64,000 bases of DNA, from NCBI RefSeq assembly GCF_019443105.1, contig NZ_JAHZIJ010000004.1, forward strand, positions 1-64,000, given 5' to 3'. How positions within the stretch are numbered: the first letter of the stretch is position 1; every line of letters starts with the position of its first letter. Position numbers and translations under genes: made by a program. Of this stretch, positions 1 through 7,300 are shown in pieces. This stretch comes from Paenibacillus oenotherae. Lineage in GTDB: Bacteria > Bacillota > Bacilli > Paenibacillales > Paenibacillaceae. Below the pieces are notes generated by a model. That model saw only the letters and a program-made list of their open reading frames with translations, was not told the DNA's origin and did no database searches.

Positions 1-86
1 GGGGAGAACAGTTTCATCGACGGGATCTGCGTCCCTAAAGATGCTTCGTTTTCCCGGCTACCACCATCGTATAACACTTACAAAAA

Positions 87-116
87 TAGGCCAACCAGAA
101 TTCTCTGGCTGACCTA
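87..116. terminator. Imperfect hairpin near left edge
   Basis: TAGG at 87-90 pairs with CCTA at 113-116, and CCAGA with TCTGG inside, giving an interrupted stem. It may end transcription of a gene lying left of the window. There is no clear T-run, so the call is weak. I see no supportable gene in bases 1-225. Confidence 0.3.
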
Positions 117-127
117 ATAATACGAAA

Positions 128-173
128 GATGCCTCCAAAACCACTTTTCCTTTTCAGTGGTTTTGGAGGCATC
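128..173 (-). terminator. Strong hairpin terminator of the stress-protein gene
   Basis: An 18-bp perfect stem (128-145 with 156-173) lies just past the stop of the leftward stress-protein gene. On the minus strand it is followed by TTTCG. The hairpin and about 25 bp of right flank (CACATCAT..GGGACTGACT) are closely related to the hairpin at 36937-36982, so this is a member of a dispersed terminator family. Confidence 0.75.
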
Positions 174-225
174 CCTTCACATCATTTGGGACTGACTTAT
201 TGGATATTGGACTGCTGGTTGCTGG

Positions 226-774
226 CTATAGAATGCGCTCTGCTCCGCAGTGCCGGTAGACCGCTTCGACGATGCCGCTTCTGGTGGGATCCGGGCCTCC
301 ATTGCCGCCCCCGGCACCCGTCTCGACACCGACTACATAGCCGCCGCCGACAATGACATCTCTGCACAGGCTTGCCTGACTGCCATTCAGCCCTAAAGAA
401 ATGAGCGCTTCCTCTATATTGCTGTTCTCATTGATTCTGGCTCTTCCTGCCAGCAGATTCATGCCTCCATAAGGAGCCCCGCTGCCCATCATTCCTGCCA
501 CGCCCGCTCCATATACTCCGCCGGGAGATTGCGTCATCGTACCGGCAAACAGAATATCGTTCGCAGCCTCTTTATCGTCCGCTTCCGACCGTGTTTCCAC
601 CAGCTCGCGCAGTTCATCGGCATGCACATCGGTTTGCCTCTCGATCCGGCGTGAATGCTCACTATCCTTAACCAGCACCTTGAGCTCATTGCGCGTGAAA
701 CCTTCCTGCTCCAGTGTCTCAATCGCATGGATAACCTGCTGCTCCGTCTGGAAAATGCCCAGCTTAATAGCCAT
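226..774 (-). CDS. General stress protein, YflT (GSP17M) family
   Basis: This 182-residue protein has an N-terminal YflT-type domain (residues 1 to about 75, beginning MAIKLGIFQTEQQV with the helix IHAIETLEQEGF). The middle is rich in Gly/Ala/Met, and the C-terminal part carries a glycine run (VGGGYVVGVETG). The start at 774 is chosen because AAAAGGAGG precedes it by 8 nt; an in-frame start at 801 has no such site. YflT relatives in Bacillus are SigB-controlled and of unknown biochemical function. The gene is divergent from rsbV-rsbW-sigB, with its own SigB-like -10 (GGGTAT) just upstream, so stress induction is likely. An 18-bp hairpin terminator follows. The family call is good; the molecular role is unknown. 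Confidence 0.8.
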   Translation of the reverse strand: MAIKLGIFQTEQQVIHAIETLEQEGFTRNELKVLVKDSEHSRRIERQTDVHADELRELVETRSEADDKEAANDILFAGTMTQSPGGVYGAGVAGMMGSGAPYGGMNLLAGRARINENSNIEEALISLGLNGSQASLCRDVIVGGGYVVGVETGAGGGNGGPDPTRSGIVEAVYRHCGAERIL

Positions 775-815
775 TATGGCGGCCTCCTTTTTACCTTGCA
801 TTTCTTACTCTTGGT

Positions 816-841
816 ATACCCTGTTTCTGTAAAAATCAATC
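816..841 (-). promoter_or_regulatory. SigB-type promoter for the stress-protein gene
   Basis: Reading leftward, GATTGA (841-836) is a 4/6 match to the SigB -35 GTTTAA. It is followed after 14 nt by a perfect GGGTAT -10 (821-816), 42 nt upstream of the start codon at 774. It lies back to back with the rsbV promoter, the two -35 boxes being 15 bp apart. Confidence 0.6.
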
Positions 842-856
842 AACTTTCAACATTCT

Positions 857-882
857 GTTTCAGACCCCGGGCGCACGGGTAT
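857..882 (+). promoter_or_regulatory. SigB-type promoter of rsbV-rsbW-sigB
   Basis: GTTTCA (857-862), a 14-nt spacer, then GGGTAT (877-882). This is a 5/6 plus 6/6 match to the Bacillus SigB consensus, 79 nt ahead of rsbV. It implies the positive autoregulation known for sigB operons. Confidence 0.75.
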
Positions 883-961
883 ACAATGTTATTAGCATAC
901 TGCTTACATAAGTAGGTCAGGTAATGACATCATTAACTTTGGTAACAGGAGAGGACTTTGT

Positions 962-1294
962 ATGAAGCAATCCGACAAATTATTTCTTCGCACCGAGAAT
1001 AAAGAGGGCAAGTGTACTGTATTCGTCGGAGGGGAGCTGGACTTGGAATCTGCAGCGCAAATGCGCGCCGTAATGTCGCCGCTCGTCGAGCTCTCTGACC
1101 GTGAACTTGCGCTCAATCTTAGAGAACTCCGTTATGTTGACAGTACAGGCATCGGCATTCTCGTCTCCGTGCTTAAAGCCCGCCATGCCAAGAACGCACC
1201 GTTCGTAGTAGAAGCTGTACCGCCAAATATTCGCAAACTGTTCGACATGACGGGCATTACGCCGTTTCTGCTCAAGCAAGCCGGGCAAGCATGA
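962..1294 (+). CDS. rsbV: Anti-sigma factor antagonist RsbV (STAS)
   Basis: The 110-residue protein is a single STAS domain with the signature YVDSTGIGILVS. Ser61 in this signature is the expected phosphorylation site. In the partner-switching pathway unphosphorylated RsbV binds the kinase RsbW and frees SigB; RsbW phosphorylates the Ser and PP2C phosphatases reverse it. AGGAGAGG precedes the ATG. It is the first gene of rsbV-rsbW-sigB (28-nt gap to rsbW), with a SigB-type promoter in front. The order distinguishes it from a spoIIA operon, because the third gene encodes a SigB-like factor and the phosphatase lies elsewhere. No rsbX or RsbR/S/T stressosome genes are adjacent. Confidence 0.9.
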   Translation: MKQSDKLFLRTENKEGKCTVFVGGELDLESAAQMRAVMSPLVELSDRELALNLRELRYVDSTGIGILVSVLKARHAKNAPFVVEAVPPNIRKLFDMTGITPFLLKQAGQA

Positions 1295-1322
1295 TCGTCA
1301 CGAAGAAAGGAACGAGAACGCT

Positions 1323-1802
1323 ATGAAAGCGAATGAAGAAATCGTAACCCTTAAAGTACCAGCATCCGCAGAATATATTGACCTTGTCCGGTTGACACTG
1401 TACGGACTCGCTGTCAAAATCGGCTTCTCTTACGAGGAAATCGAGGATATGAAGGTAGCCGTATCGGAAGCCTGCAACAATGCAGTCCTTTATGCTTATG
1501 GAGACCTGCCATCAGGATCTACTGTATCCGCCCCGGATGTTGCCCCTCATATCGAGATCCGGTTCATCAAGCAGACAGATGCGTTGTCCATCGTAGTTAA
1601 GGACGATGGCCGCAGCTTTGACGCAGCAGCGGCTGCGCAAAGAGCAGCGTCGCTGCATGGCAAGTCGGTTGATGAACTGCAGGCGGGAGGCCTTGGCCTT
1701 TATCTCATGCAGGCGCTGATGGATCAGGTGCAGGTCAATAGCGACGCAGGAACAGAGGTTGTCCTGACCAAACGTCTGCTCAAGAGTGGTGAGATGGCAT
1801 GA
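1323..1802 (+). CDS. rsbW: Serine kinase / anti-sigma-B factor RsbW
   Basis: The 159-residue protein has the GHKL ATPase fold of anti-sigma kinases. It shows an N-box around residues 48-53 (SEACNNAV), a G1 box DDGRSFD at 94-100 and a G2 box GGLGLYLM at 122-129. It binds and inactivates SigB and phosphorylates RsbV on its STAS serine. AAAGGA lies upstream of the ATG. The stop overlaps the sigB start by 4 nt (ATGA), implying coupled translation and balanced amounts of RsbW and SigB. The length matches the Bacillus family (about 160 residues). Confidence 0.92.
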   Translation: MKANEEIVTLKVPASAEYIDLVRLTLYGLAVKIGFSYEEIEDMKVAVSEACNNAVLYAYGDLPSGSTVSAPDVAPHIEIRFIKQTDALSIVVKDDGRSFDAAAAAQRAASLHGKSVDELQAGGLGLYLMQALMDQVQVNSDAGTEVVLTKRLLKSGEMA

Positions 1803-2605
1803 GTGTCCACCCGGCCAAGCAGCCGCCATTATCCAGTACGGAGCTCATTCTGACTTACCAGAATAACCCGAACAATGATACGGCGACTTTGCTTATAGAG
1901 CATTATGAGCCGATGGTTCGAATGGCGGCCGGAAAAATATCGCGAAATCGCCCGGATTTATACGAGGATCTGATGCAGGTGGGACAAATTGCGCTGCTTC
2001 GCCTGTTCAGCCAATTCGATGTTTCACTCGGTGTCCAATTCGAACCCTATGCCATGAAAAGCATTATCGGCCATATGAAAAACTACCTGAGAGACAAATC
2101 ATGGTACATTCAGGTGCCCCGCCGCATCAAGGAAAAAGGAATCGCCGTCCAGCAAGCGGTTGATGAGCTCACCGTCAGGCTGGAACGCTCCCCCAAGATT
2201 GAGGAAATCGCGGAATATATGGAGCTGTCCATAGAAGAGACGACCGAAATCCTCGGCGGCCGGGAGCTGTACCACTATGTCTCGCTGGATACACCGATTT
2301 CCGAGGAAGAGAACACGACCACGCTTGGCGATTTGATCGGCTCACCTGCCGATGACTTCGACACGCTGGATAAGAAGCTTGATCTGCAGGCGGCGATCTC
2401 CCAGCTTAAGCCGCAGGAGCAGCAGGTGCTGCTGCTTGTGTATGATGAGGGACTGCCCCAGCGGACCATCGCTGACCAGCTTGGCGTCTCGCAGATGAGC
2501 ATCTCCCGCATTCAACGCCGCGCGATTGAGAAGCTCAAGCAGCTGCTCAGCGACAATGCGGACAGGCCCCCCGAGCAGGATGGCCGCAAGCTGGAAGGCA
2601 ATTAG
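1799..2605 (+). CDS. sigB: RNA polymerase sigma factor SigB
   Basis: This 268-residue group 3 sigma factor has region 2 around YEDLMQVGQIALLRLFSQFD, region 3 around residues 110-150, and a region 4 helix-turn-helix near the C-terminus (QRTIADQLGVSQMSISRIQRRAIEKL). It directs the general stress regulon. It overlaps rsbW by 4 nt and is last in the operon; a hairpin with a T-run follows at 2636-2680. SigB-like promoters at three sites within 5.2 kb suggest it controls its own operon and neighbouring genes. A SigF-type factor is the main alternative, but the GGGTAT promoters favour SigB. Confidence 0.9.
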   Translation: MSVHPAKQPPLSSTELILTYQNNPNNDTATLLIEHYEPMVRMAAGKISRNRPDLYEDLMQVGQIALLRLFSQFDVSLGVQFEPYAMKSIIGHMKNYLRDKSWYIQVPRRIKEKGIAVQQAVDELTVRLERSPKIEEIAEYMELSIEETTEILGGRELYHYVSLDTPISEEENTTTLGDLIGSPADDFDTLDKKLDLQAAISQLKPQEQQVLLLVYDEGLPQRTIADQLGVSQMSISRIQRRAIEKLKQLLSDNADRPPEQDGRKLEGN

Positions 2606-2635
2606 TTATGCATATCGACCCAGGAATAGACTGAG

Positions 2636-2680
2636 GCATGCCCTACCCGGACACCTTTCCGAGAAGCGGCATGTCTTTTT
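2636..2680 (+). terminator. Terminator after sigB
   Basis: GCATGCC (2636-2642) pairs with GGCATGT (2668-2674), with an inner CGG/CCG pairing. CTTTTT follows at 2675-2680. The spacing 30 nt after the sigB stop fits an intrinsic terminator. Confidence 0.6.
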
Positions 2681-2794
2681 GATAGCGCCGAATTGCCATG
2701 AATCTGTGCCGCGCAGTTGTGCAACAGGCTTGTTCGCGTTATGATGGTAGCAATAGACAGTAGCAGGAACGGATTAGCAGGAGGATCACAAACT

Positions 2795-3961
2795 ATGATG
2801 CATCGAATGCTGCGCTTCTCGCCCGACTGGGAGTGGCATGTGCTTCTTGAGCAGCGCCCGGCTACGACCGGATTAAGCCGCCGCCATAGAACGAATGAGA
2901 TGGATACCAACGCAGCTGCCGTTCATACCGATGCACAGGCGGATCGCATGGAATCCATCCGGGCAATTAAAGCCGCTCATCCTGAGGTTGCCAATTGGCT
3001 GGATGACTCGGAGAGCTGCCAACATAATCATATTGTCGTATCCGAGCTGCCAGGCGGAGAGCCTGTCCTTCATGGAACATTGCTGTATCAAGCATCTGAT
3101 GAGCAGCAGGATGTCGTCCCCCTTCATTTCTGGATGAACAATGATAAGCTCGTCACCCTTCATTCCGATATGCGGCTGTCCATCCGGCTGCAGCTTGAGC
3201 CATGGGAAGAGAAGCTGAACCGCTGCAAGACGGCGCCGGAAGCCTTCTTTGTTATGCTTGGCGCAATTCTGGAGACCTTCCATACCGGACTGGATGATTT
3301 CGAGAAGCGTCTTGGCGAGCTGGAGCAGACGATGCGCCTTAGCAATGGCAAAGGGCTTATGAACTCAATTTTTGAACGCCGCTATGACCTGCTGCATTGG
3401 AATCATCTGTTCATCGCCATCTATGAAGTCCATGGAGCCGCCAAGGAAGCCTTCATGGAAGCGTTGACGGAGCAAGAGGAATTCAAGCGCATGGCCTTCA
3501 AGCTGCAGCGCATACAAGCTCTGCTTGATCAATACGCGCTGGAGATCGATACCTTGCTGACGATGGATGACGCCATCTCTAATTTTCGCGGCAATGATAT
3601 TATGAAGACACTGACCATATTCACGGTCCTGCTATCTCCGGCCACGGTAATCGGCGCAATGTGGGGCATGAACTTCGAGCTTATTCCGTGGGCGCGGCAG
3701 ACATGGGGATTCGTGGCGATGTGCCTCATCACTGTCATGATTACAATCGGGATCTACTGGTGGCTGCGCCGCAAGGGCTGGACAGGCGATCTTCTTAATT
3801 CCACGGCCTCCAAGAAGGAAGCCCGGAAGAAGCTGCGCAGCACCAGAGCCATCGCTGCGCCCAAGCAGACGGGAGATGCGCCTCTAAGCAGGCGTGGCCG
3901 TGCAGCATCCCGCGGCGGGGATGACGATGACAGCAATAAGGGAAATTCGCATATTGGATAA
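2795..3961 (+). CDS. CorA-family divalent cation transporter
   Basis: This 388-residue protein has the CorA layout. A soluble, partly coiled-coil N-terminal domain (about 1-275) is followed by two membrane helices at the C-terminal side. The diagnostic GMN motif (WGMNFELIPWA) ends the first helix, and a second helix follows (FVAMCLITVMITIGIYWWL). Members form pentameric Mg2+ (or Co2+/Ni2+/Zn2+) channels. The start at 2795 has AGGAGG 10 nt upstream; an upstream ATG at 2717 lacks a ribosome site. A basic tail of about 60 residues after the last helix (SRRGRAASRGG) is longer than usual. A 13-bp inverted repeat overlapping its 3' end forms the terminator shared with the convergent gene. Confidence 0.85.
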   Translation: MMHRMLRFSPDWEWHVLLEQRPATTGLSRRHRTNEMDTNAAAVHTDAQADRMESIRAIKAAHPEVANWLDDSESCQHNHIVVSELPGGEPVLHGTLLYQASDEQQDVVPLHFWMNNDKLVTLHSDMRLSIRLQLEPWEEKLNRCKTAPEAFFVMLGAILETFHTGLDDFEKRLGELEQTMRLSNGKGLMNSIFERRYDLLHWNHLFIAIYEVHGAAKEAFMEALTEQEEFKRMAFKLQRIQALLDQYALEIDTLLTMDDAISNFRGNDIMKTLTIFTVLLSPATVIGAMWGMNFELIPWARQTWGFVAMCLITVMITIGIYWWLRRKGWTGDLLNSTASKKEARKKLRSTRAIAAPKQTGDAPLSRRGRAASRGGDDDDSNKGNSHIG

Positions 3962-4004
3962 CCGATGGAGAGCTGTGCTCCACGATCCAAAGCGAATTTC
4001 CCTT
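3938..4004. terminator. Bidirectional hairpin between convergent genes
   Basis: AAGGGAAATTCGC (3938-3950) pairs perfectly with GCGAATTTCCCTT (3992-4004). The left arm lies inside the 3' end of the transporter gene and the right arm touches the end of the leftward phosphatase gene. Confidence 0.6.
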
Positions 4005-4006
4005 TG

Positions 4007-5176
4007 TTATTTGATGTCGATCATGACCAGACATCTGTCGTCTGACCGATTGGAATCATGCTGCGGATGAAACAATGCCTCTTCCAGCTTCTCTCTGGAT
4101 ATGCCGCTGCGGAAAGGCTGCAGAGCCGCCCTCAGCCGCTCCATCTGATTCTGCTCAATCTCGCCGACCAAGTCCAGTATGCCGTCGGTTACAAGCACGA
4201 TGCGGTCACCGCTGTTGATTGGCAATGTATGCTTCTCCACCTCAATCTCCTCGAAGATCCCGATCGCCACACCGCCTTGCGCGAATGTTTCCACTTCATC
4301 GCTGTCGCCTCTTATCAGAAACCCGGCAGGATGGCCTGCATTCACATATTCCACAATTCCTTTATCCAGGTCGATAAGCAAATATAGCGCTGTAAAATAA
4401 TACTGGATCAGCTGGTCGGCAAATTGTAGCTGTCCCGTCCGGCGGTTCAGCTCGCTTATTACACGCTCCGGCTGGATCTGCTTCGTCATTGCCTCTTTCA
4501 GTACAGATGCGATGAACATGCAGACTAACGAGGACGAGATACCGTGTCCCATCGCATCGATAACCGCAACGCCATACCGGTGCTCATCAATCCGATGCCA
4601 TGCGTACAGGTCGCCAGACAGCTCATCAGAAGGTCTGTAGATCGCATCGACGGATATGCCTTCATCATCCACCGGCTGCGGCAGCACCGCGCTCTGCACC
4701 TCACGGGCAAGCTGCAGTTCCTCCCGCACTCTCCGGTCGCGCTCCTTATGCCAGTCCTTCTGTTCCTTCAATCGCAGGGCGACTCTAATGCGGGCAAGCA
4801 GCTCGATCCGGTTAATCGGCTTCGTTACATAATCTATCGCACCGGCATCAAGCGCTTCGGCCAGCTTCTTCGAGTCTCCAATTGCGGTAACCATAATAAT
4901 CGGAATATCTCTAAGCCGCTCTGCTTGCTGGATGGAATGGCATACGGAAATCCCATCCACACCCGGCATCATCATATCGAGCAGAATTAAATCGATGTCA
5001 TTCCCGCTGCTGCTCGCGGGCATATCCGGCTCATTGCCGAGCGAGGTGAGCCCAAGCAGCGCAAACAGCTCCATGCCCGACGCCGCTGTTGCTATATCTG
5101 TATAGCCTGCACGCTTCAAAATTTCCTGCACAACGGTTATATTCATAGGATTATCGTCAACAATTGCAATACGCAT
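4007..5176 (-). CDS. Response regulator fused to PP2C (SpoIIE-type) phosphatase
   Basis: The 389-residue protein carries a receiver domain (MRIAIVDD, phospho-acceptor Asp67 in LILLDMMMPG, Lys in YVTKPINR). A PP2C/SpoIIE phosphatase domain follows, with DELSGDLYAW, DAMGHGISSSL, LVTDGILD and a terminal DDRCLVMIDI supplying the metal-binding acidic residues. This is the architecture of RsbY-type proteins in the Bacillus cereus group, which dephosphorylate RsbV when phosphorylated by a hybrid kinase. With rsbV-rsbW-sigB 1.4 kb away and no rsbU or rsbP seen, it is the best local candidate for the SigB-activating phosphatase (inference). The start at 5176 has TAGGAG 8 nt upstream. No cognate kinase gene is adjacent. 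Confidence 0.85.
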   Translation of the reverse strand: MRIAIVDDNPMNITVVQEILKRAGYTDIATAASGMELFALLGLTSLGNEPDMPASSSGNDIDLILLDMMMPGVDGISVCHSIQQAERLRDIPIIMVTAIGDSKKLAEALDAGAIDYVTKPINRIELLARIRVALRLKEQKDWHKERDRRVREELQLAREVQSAVLPQPVDDEGISVDAIYRPSDELSGDLYAWHRIDEHRYGVAVIDAMGHGISSSLVCMFIASVLKEAMTKQIQPERVISELNRRTGQLQFADQLIQYYFTALYLLIDLDKGIVEYVNAGHPAGFLIRGDSDEVETFAQGGVAIGIFEEIEVEKHTLPINSGDRIVLVTDGILDLVGEIEQNQMERLRAALQPFRSGISREKLEEALFHPQHDSNRSDDRCLVMIDIK

Positions 5177-5259
5177 CTTCCATCTCCTAGCCAAGCTTCT
5201 CTTATTCTTCTCACATTCTACTTCTAACAATGCCCCGTACACAAGCAGAAACGGCTAAA

Positions 5260-5275
5260 GCCGTCATCTGACGGC
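5260..5275 (-). terminator. Short hairpin between DUF948 and phosphatase genes
   Basis: GCCGTC-ATCT-GACGGC forms a 6-bp stem followed leftward by TTTAGCC. It may attenuate read-through from the DUF948 gene. The stem is short and the T-run minimal. Confidence 0.35.
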
Positions 5276-5304
5276 CCGCAGCTTCCCTTGACAGGACTTC
5301 TATT

Positions 5305-5925
5305 CTATCGTCTTGCAAATAATCGGGCGACATGAACCCCTGTCTCCATCCAATCCAGCCAAGCCGGCGTTTGCTTCGCTGCGGCAGTCTCGGCCATTAC
5401 GATCGGATCTCCTCCGGCAGCATAACGCTCGACACGAACATTCCTTCCGTTCGCCTCTGCCAAGGAAGCAGCCTGCATGCCTGCTATCTCCCTCTCATCA
5501 ACTCCATTGAGGAAGCCTTCTGTCGAAGCTGCCGCATATGCCGCCTGCCGCTCTGCTTCTTCAGCGCGCACGGCCTCCTTCGCGGCAGCAGCCTCCTGAC
5601 GTCTGCGAAGCCGCGAGGTCCACACCGATGAGAAGCCGTGGGCAACGCTGGCGACCTCATGGAGCGCTTCTCCCGCTTCTTTCACCGTTGCCATCAACGG
5701 CTCCACTGCGGCAAGCTGGCCATCGGCACGATCAGCAATTCTGCGGGCGCTGCCGACGAGCTCCGCCACATCACCCTTCCAGGCATGAATGGTATGCTGA
5801 AGCTCCACGATTGTTTTGCTTGCTGCATCAATCGATGTTTGCGCCTTGCGCAGTGTCTGTACCAGCACAACTACAAGAACAGCTACTGACAATCCAATTA
5901 TGATCATTGCTACATCCATCATCAT
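5305..5925 (-). CDS. DUF948 (YtxG-like) membrane-anchored stress protein
   Basis: The 206-residue protein has an N-terminal membrane helix (MMMDVAMIIIGLSVAVLVVVLVQTL) and then a long amphipathic helical region. Its heptad-like pattern (IDAASKTIVELQHTIHAWKGDVAELVGSARRIADRAD) is typical of DUF948 proteins, and it ends in an Ala/Glu-rich tail. The start at 5925 sits 6 nt after GGAGGG. Three ATG codons in a row make the exact start uncertain by two residues. The Bacillus homologue ytxG lies in a SigB/SigH-controlled operon, and here a SigB-like promoter (ATTCAA-13-GGGTAT) is found 81 nt upstream. Biochemical function is unknown. Confidence 0.7.
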   Translation of the reverse strand: MMMDVAMIIIGLSVAVLVVVLVQTLRKAQTSIDAASKTIVELQHTIHAWKGDVAELVGSARRIADRADGQLAAVEPLMATVKEAGEALHEVASVAHGFSSVWTSRLRRRQEAAAAKEAVRAEEAERQAAYAAASTEGFLNGVDEREIAGMQAASLAEANGRNVRVERYAAGGDPIVMAETAAAKQTPAWLDWMETGVHVARLFARR

Positions 5926-6005
5926 CGTTATCCCTCCGCTACTTATAAATTGCTGTGCGCATGCTTCTCCGACCTGACAACCATGCGCCGCGTTCTGTAA
6001 TTCGT

Positions 6006-6030
6006 ATACCCGCTGCTGGCTGCTTTGAAT
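6006..6030 (-). promoter_or_regulatory. SigB-type promoter for the DUF948 gene
   Basis: Reading leftward, ATTCAA (6030-6025) is followed by 13 nt and a perfect GGGTAT (6011-6006). It is the third SigB-like promoter within 5.2 kb of sigB and fits the known SigB dependence of ytxG in Bacillus. Confidence 0.5.
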
Positions 6031-6164
6031 CCTTTGTTTCAACCGAAACGGCTTGCGGTTAAAGTCCCCTCAAGCACGACGGAAGGCAGTTTGTCCCCTC
6101 CCCCGCTAACGGATGCAGGCAGGACAAGCCCGTCAAATTGAAGGATGAAAGGATTGTGATCGCT

Positions 6165-6329
6165 ATGTTACGCTGGGCAGCTATCTTCTTTGTTATTGCG
6201 ATTATCGCGGCTGTGTTCGGATTTGGGAATATCGTAGAAAGTGCGGCGACCATCGCCAAGATCTTGTTCTTCGTATTCCTCATTCTATTCGTAATCTCTC
6301 TCATTACAGGGCGCAGAAACAGCTTATAA
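6165..6329 (+). CDS. DUF1328 (UPF0391) small membrane protein
   Basis: The 54-residue protein is almost entirely two membrane helices ([21 protein letters not shown] and [17 protein letters not shown]) with a basic end (TGRRNSL). Length and layout match the DUF1328/YtjA family, found in many bacteria and of unknown function. The start at 6165 gives the canonical family N-terminus MLRWA; AAAGGA lies about 12 nt upstream. A 9-bp stem (6370-6407) follows the gene. It lies downstream of, and opposite to, the DUF948 gene. Confidence 0.8.
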   Translation: MLRWAAIFFVIAIIAAVFGFGNIVESAATIAKILFFVFLILFVISLITGRRNSL

Positions 6330-6369
6330 CGGGAGTCATCAGCCCTCGATAAGCCATATCTCCAAGATT

Positions 6370-6407
6370 GGGGCTGGCTTGAAGCCCTATTGGGATTTGC
6401 CAGCCCC
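6370..6407 (+). terminator. Hairpin after the DUF1328 gene
   Basis: GGGGCTGGC (6370-6378) pairs with GCCAGCCCC (6399-6407) around a 20-nt loop. There is no good T-run, so termination is only probable. Confidence 0.4.
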
Positions 6408-6435
6408 CACTTAGATCCAAGTTACATTGCGAACA

Positions 6436-6484
6436 GAAGCCTCCTCTCCCACTTCCCAACTTCCGAAGTCGGTTTGGAGGCTTC
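6436..6484. terminator. Hairpin of the dispersed terminator family
   Basis: GAAGCCTCC (6436-6444) pairs with GGAGGCTTC (6476-6484). The interior (CCCACTT..GAAGTCGGTTT) resembles the hairpins at 128, 32604, 36937 and 52285. A partial relative lacking the left arm lies at about 6741-6771. Confidence 0.5.
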
Positions 6485-6518
6485 TTATTCCTGCGGCCCG
6501 TCGGCGGCGGCAAACTTT

Positions 6519-6700
6519 CCTGCGAATCAGCATGCTTTTTCTCTTATCAGCCTGCTGAGGAACGAATGCCTGCCAACGCGCAGGCTTTTCGCCCTGTTTG
6601 CCCGATAGCGGCCCAATCCGCCATATATTCCTGCCTAATCGCAGGCATTCTACCGTCAAAGGCTACTTTTAGCCGAAATTCCTGCTCTTTCGCAGGCTTC
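6519..6700 (+). repeat. Four-dyad intergenic element, copy A
   Basis: The dyads CCTGC-N6-GCAGG lie at 6519 (degenerate right arm), 6569-6584, 6630-6645 and 6681-6696, so the spacing is 50, 61 and 51 bp. The loops are GAATCA, CAACGC, CTAATC and TCTTTC. A small TCAG-CCTG-CTGA dyad lies between the first two. No open frame is shared with the other copies. Confidence 0.85.
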
Positions 6701-6895
6701 CTCTCACTCTACTAGCCGGATCTGTTGCAGTCAGTCGCTCCCACTTTCCAAGTCGATTTGAAGGCTTCTGTCAGCTTATTTTGGGGATCGGATTTGCTGG
6801 TGTTGCTCATTTGGGACATCCCCGCTGCGTGAGGTGACTCTGAAGTCATCCCAGCGGCCCAGCGACCCGACGGCCCGTCGGCGGAGGCAAACTTT

Positions 6896-7077
6896 CCTGC
6901 GAATCAGCATGCTTTTTCTCTTATCAGCCTGCTGAGGACCGAATGCCTGCCAACGCGCAGGCTTTTCGCCATGTTTGTCCGATAGCGGTCCATACCGCCA
7001 TATATTCCTGCTTAATCGCAGGCATTCTACCGTCAAAGGCTACTTTTAGCCGAAATTCCTGCACTTTCGCAGGCTTC
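6896..7077 (+). repeat. Four-dyad intergenic element, copy B
   Basis: This near-duplicate of copy A has dyads starting at 6896, 6946, 7007 and 7058 (spacing 50, 61, 51). Its third and fourth loops are TTAATC and ACTTTC. Confidence 0.85.
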
Positions 7078-7300
7078 CCCTTCCCATTCCCCTTCCCTTC
7101 TTCTCACTCTACCAGCACGATCTGTTGCAGTCAGTCGCTCCCGCACGTTGAATCCTAGTTTGAAGCCTGGTTGGAAGCCCAGTTAACAGGAAGCCCGCCG
7201 ATTCTTTCCATGAGCGAACCAGTCTCCAGCAGATACGGGACATCCGCCTAAAGCATATCCGCCTACACCCGCATACAATGCTGCAGGAGCGTGAGCTGGA

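Larger units (their letters stand above)
6494..7143 (+). repeat. Direct duplication of ~250 bp carrying two four-dyad elements
   Basis: The segment 6494-6744 recurs at 6871-7143 with few substitutions and one insertion of about 25 bp (pyrimidine-rich, CCCCTTCCC). The ~120 bp between is unique, with a partial terminator-like arm. No gene is supportable between 6330 and 7300; short open frames here simply run through the repeat. Confidence 0.8.

Noticed and set aside
6519-6700. Four-dyad elements as a CRISPR array
   Set aside because: Only four short dyads per locus, each with its own loop, and the same 'spacers' recur between loci; no cas genes.
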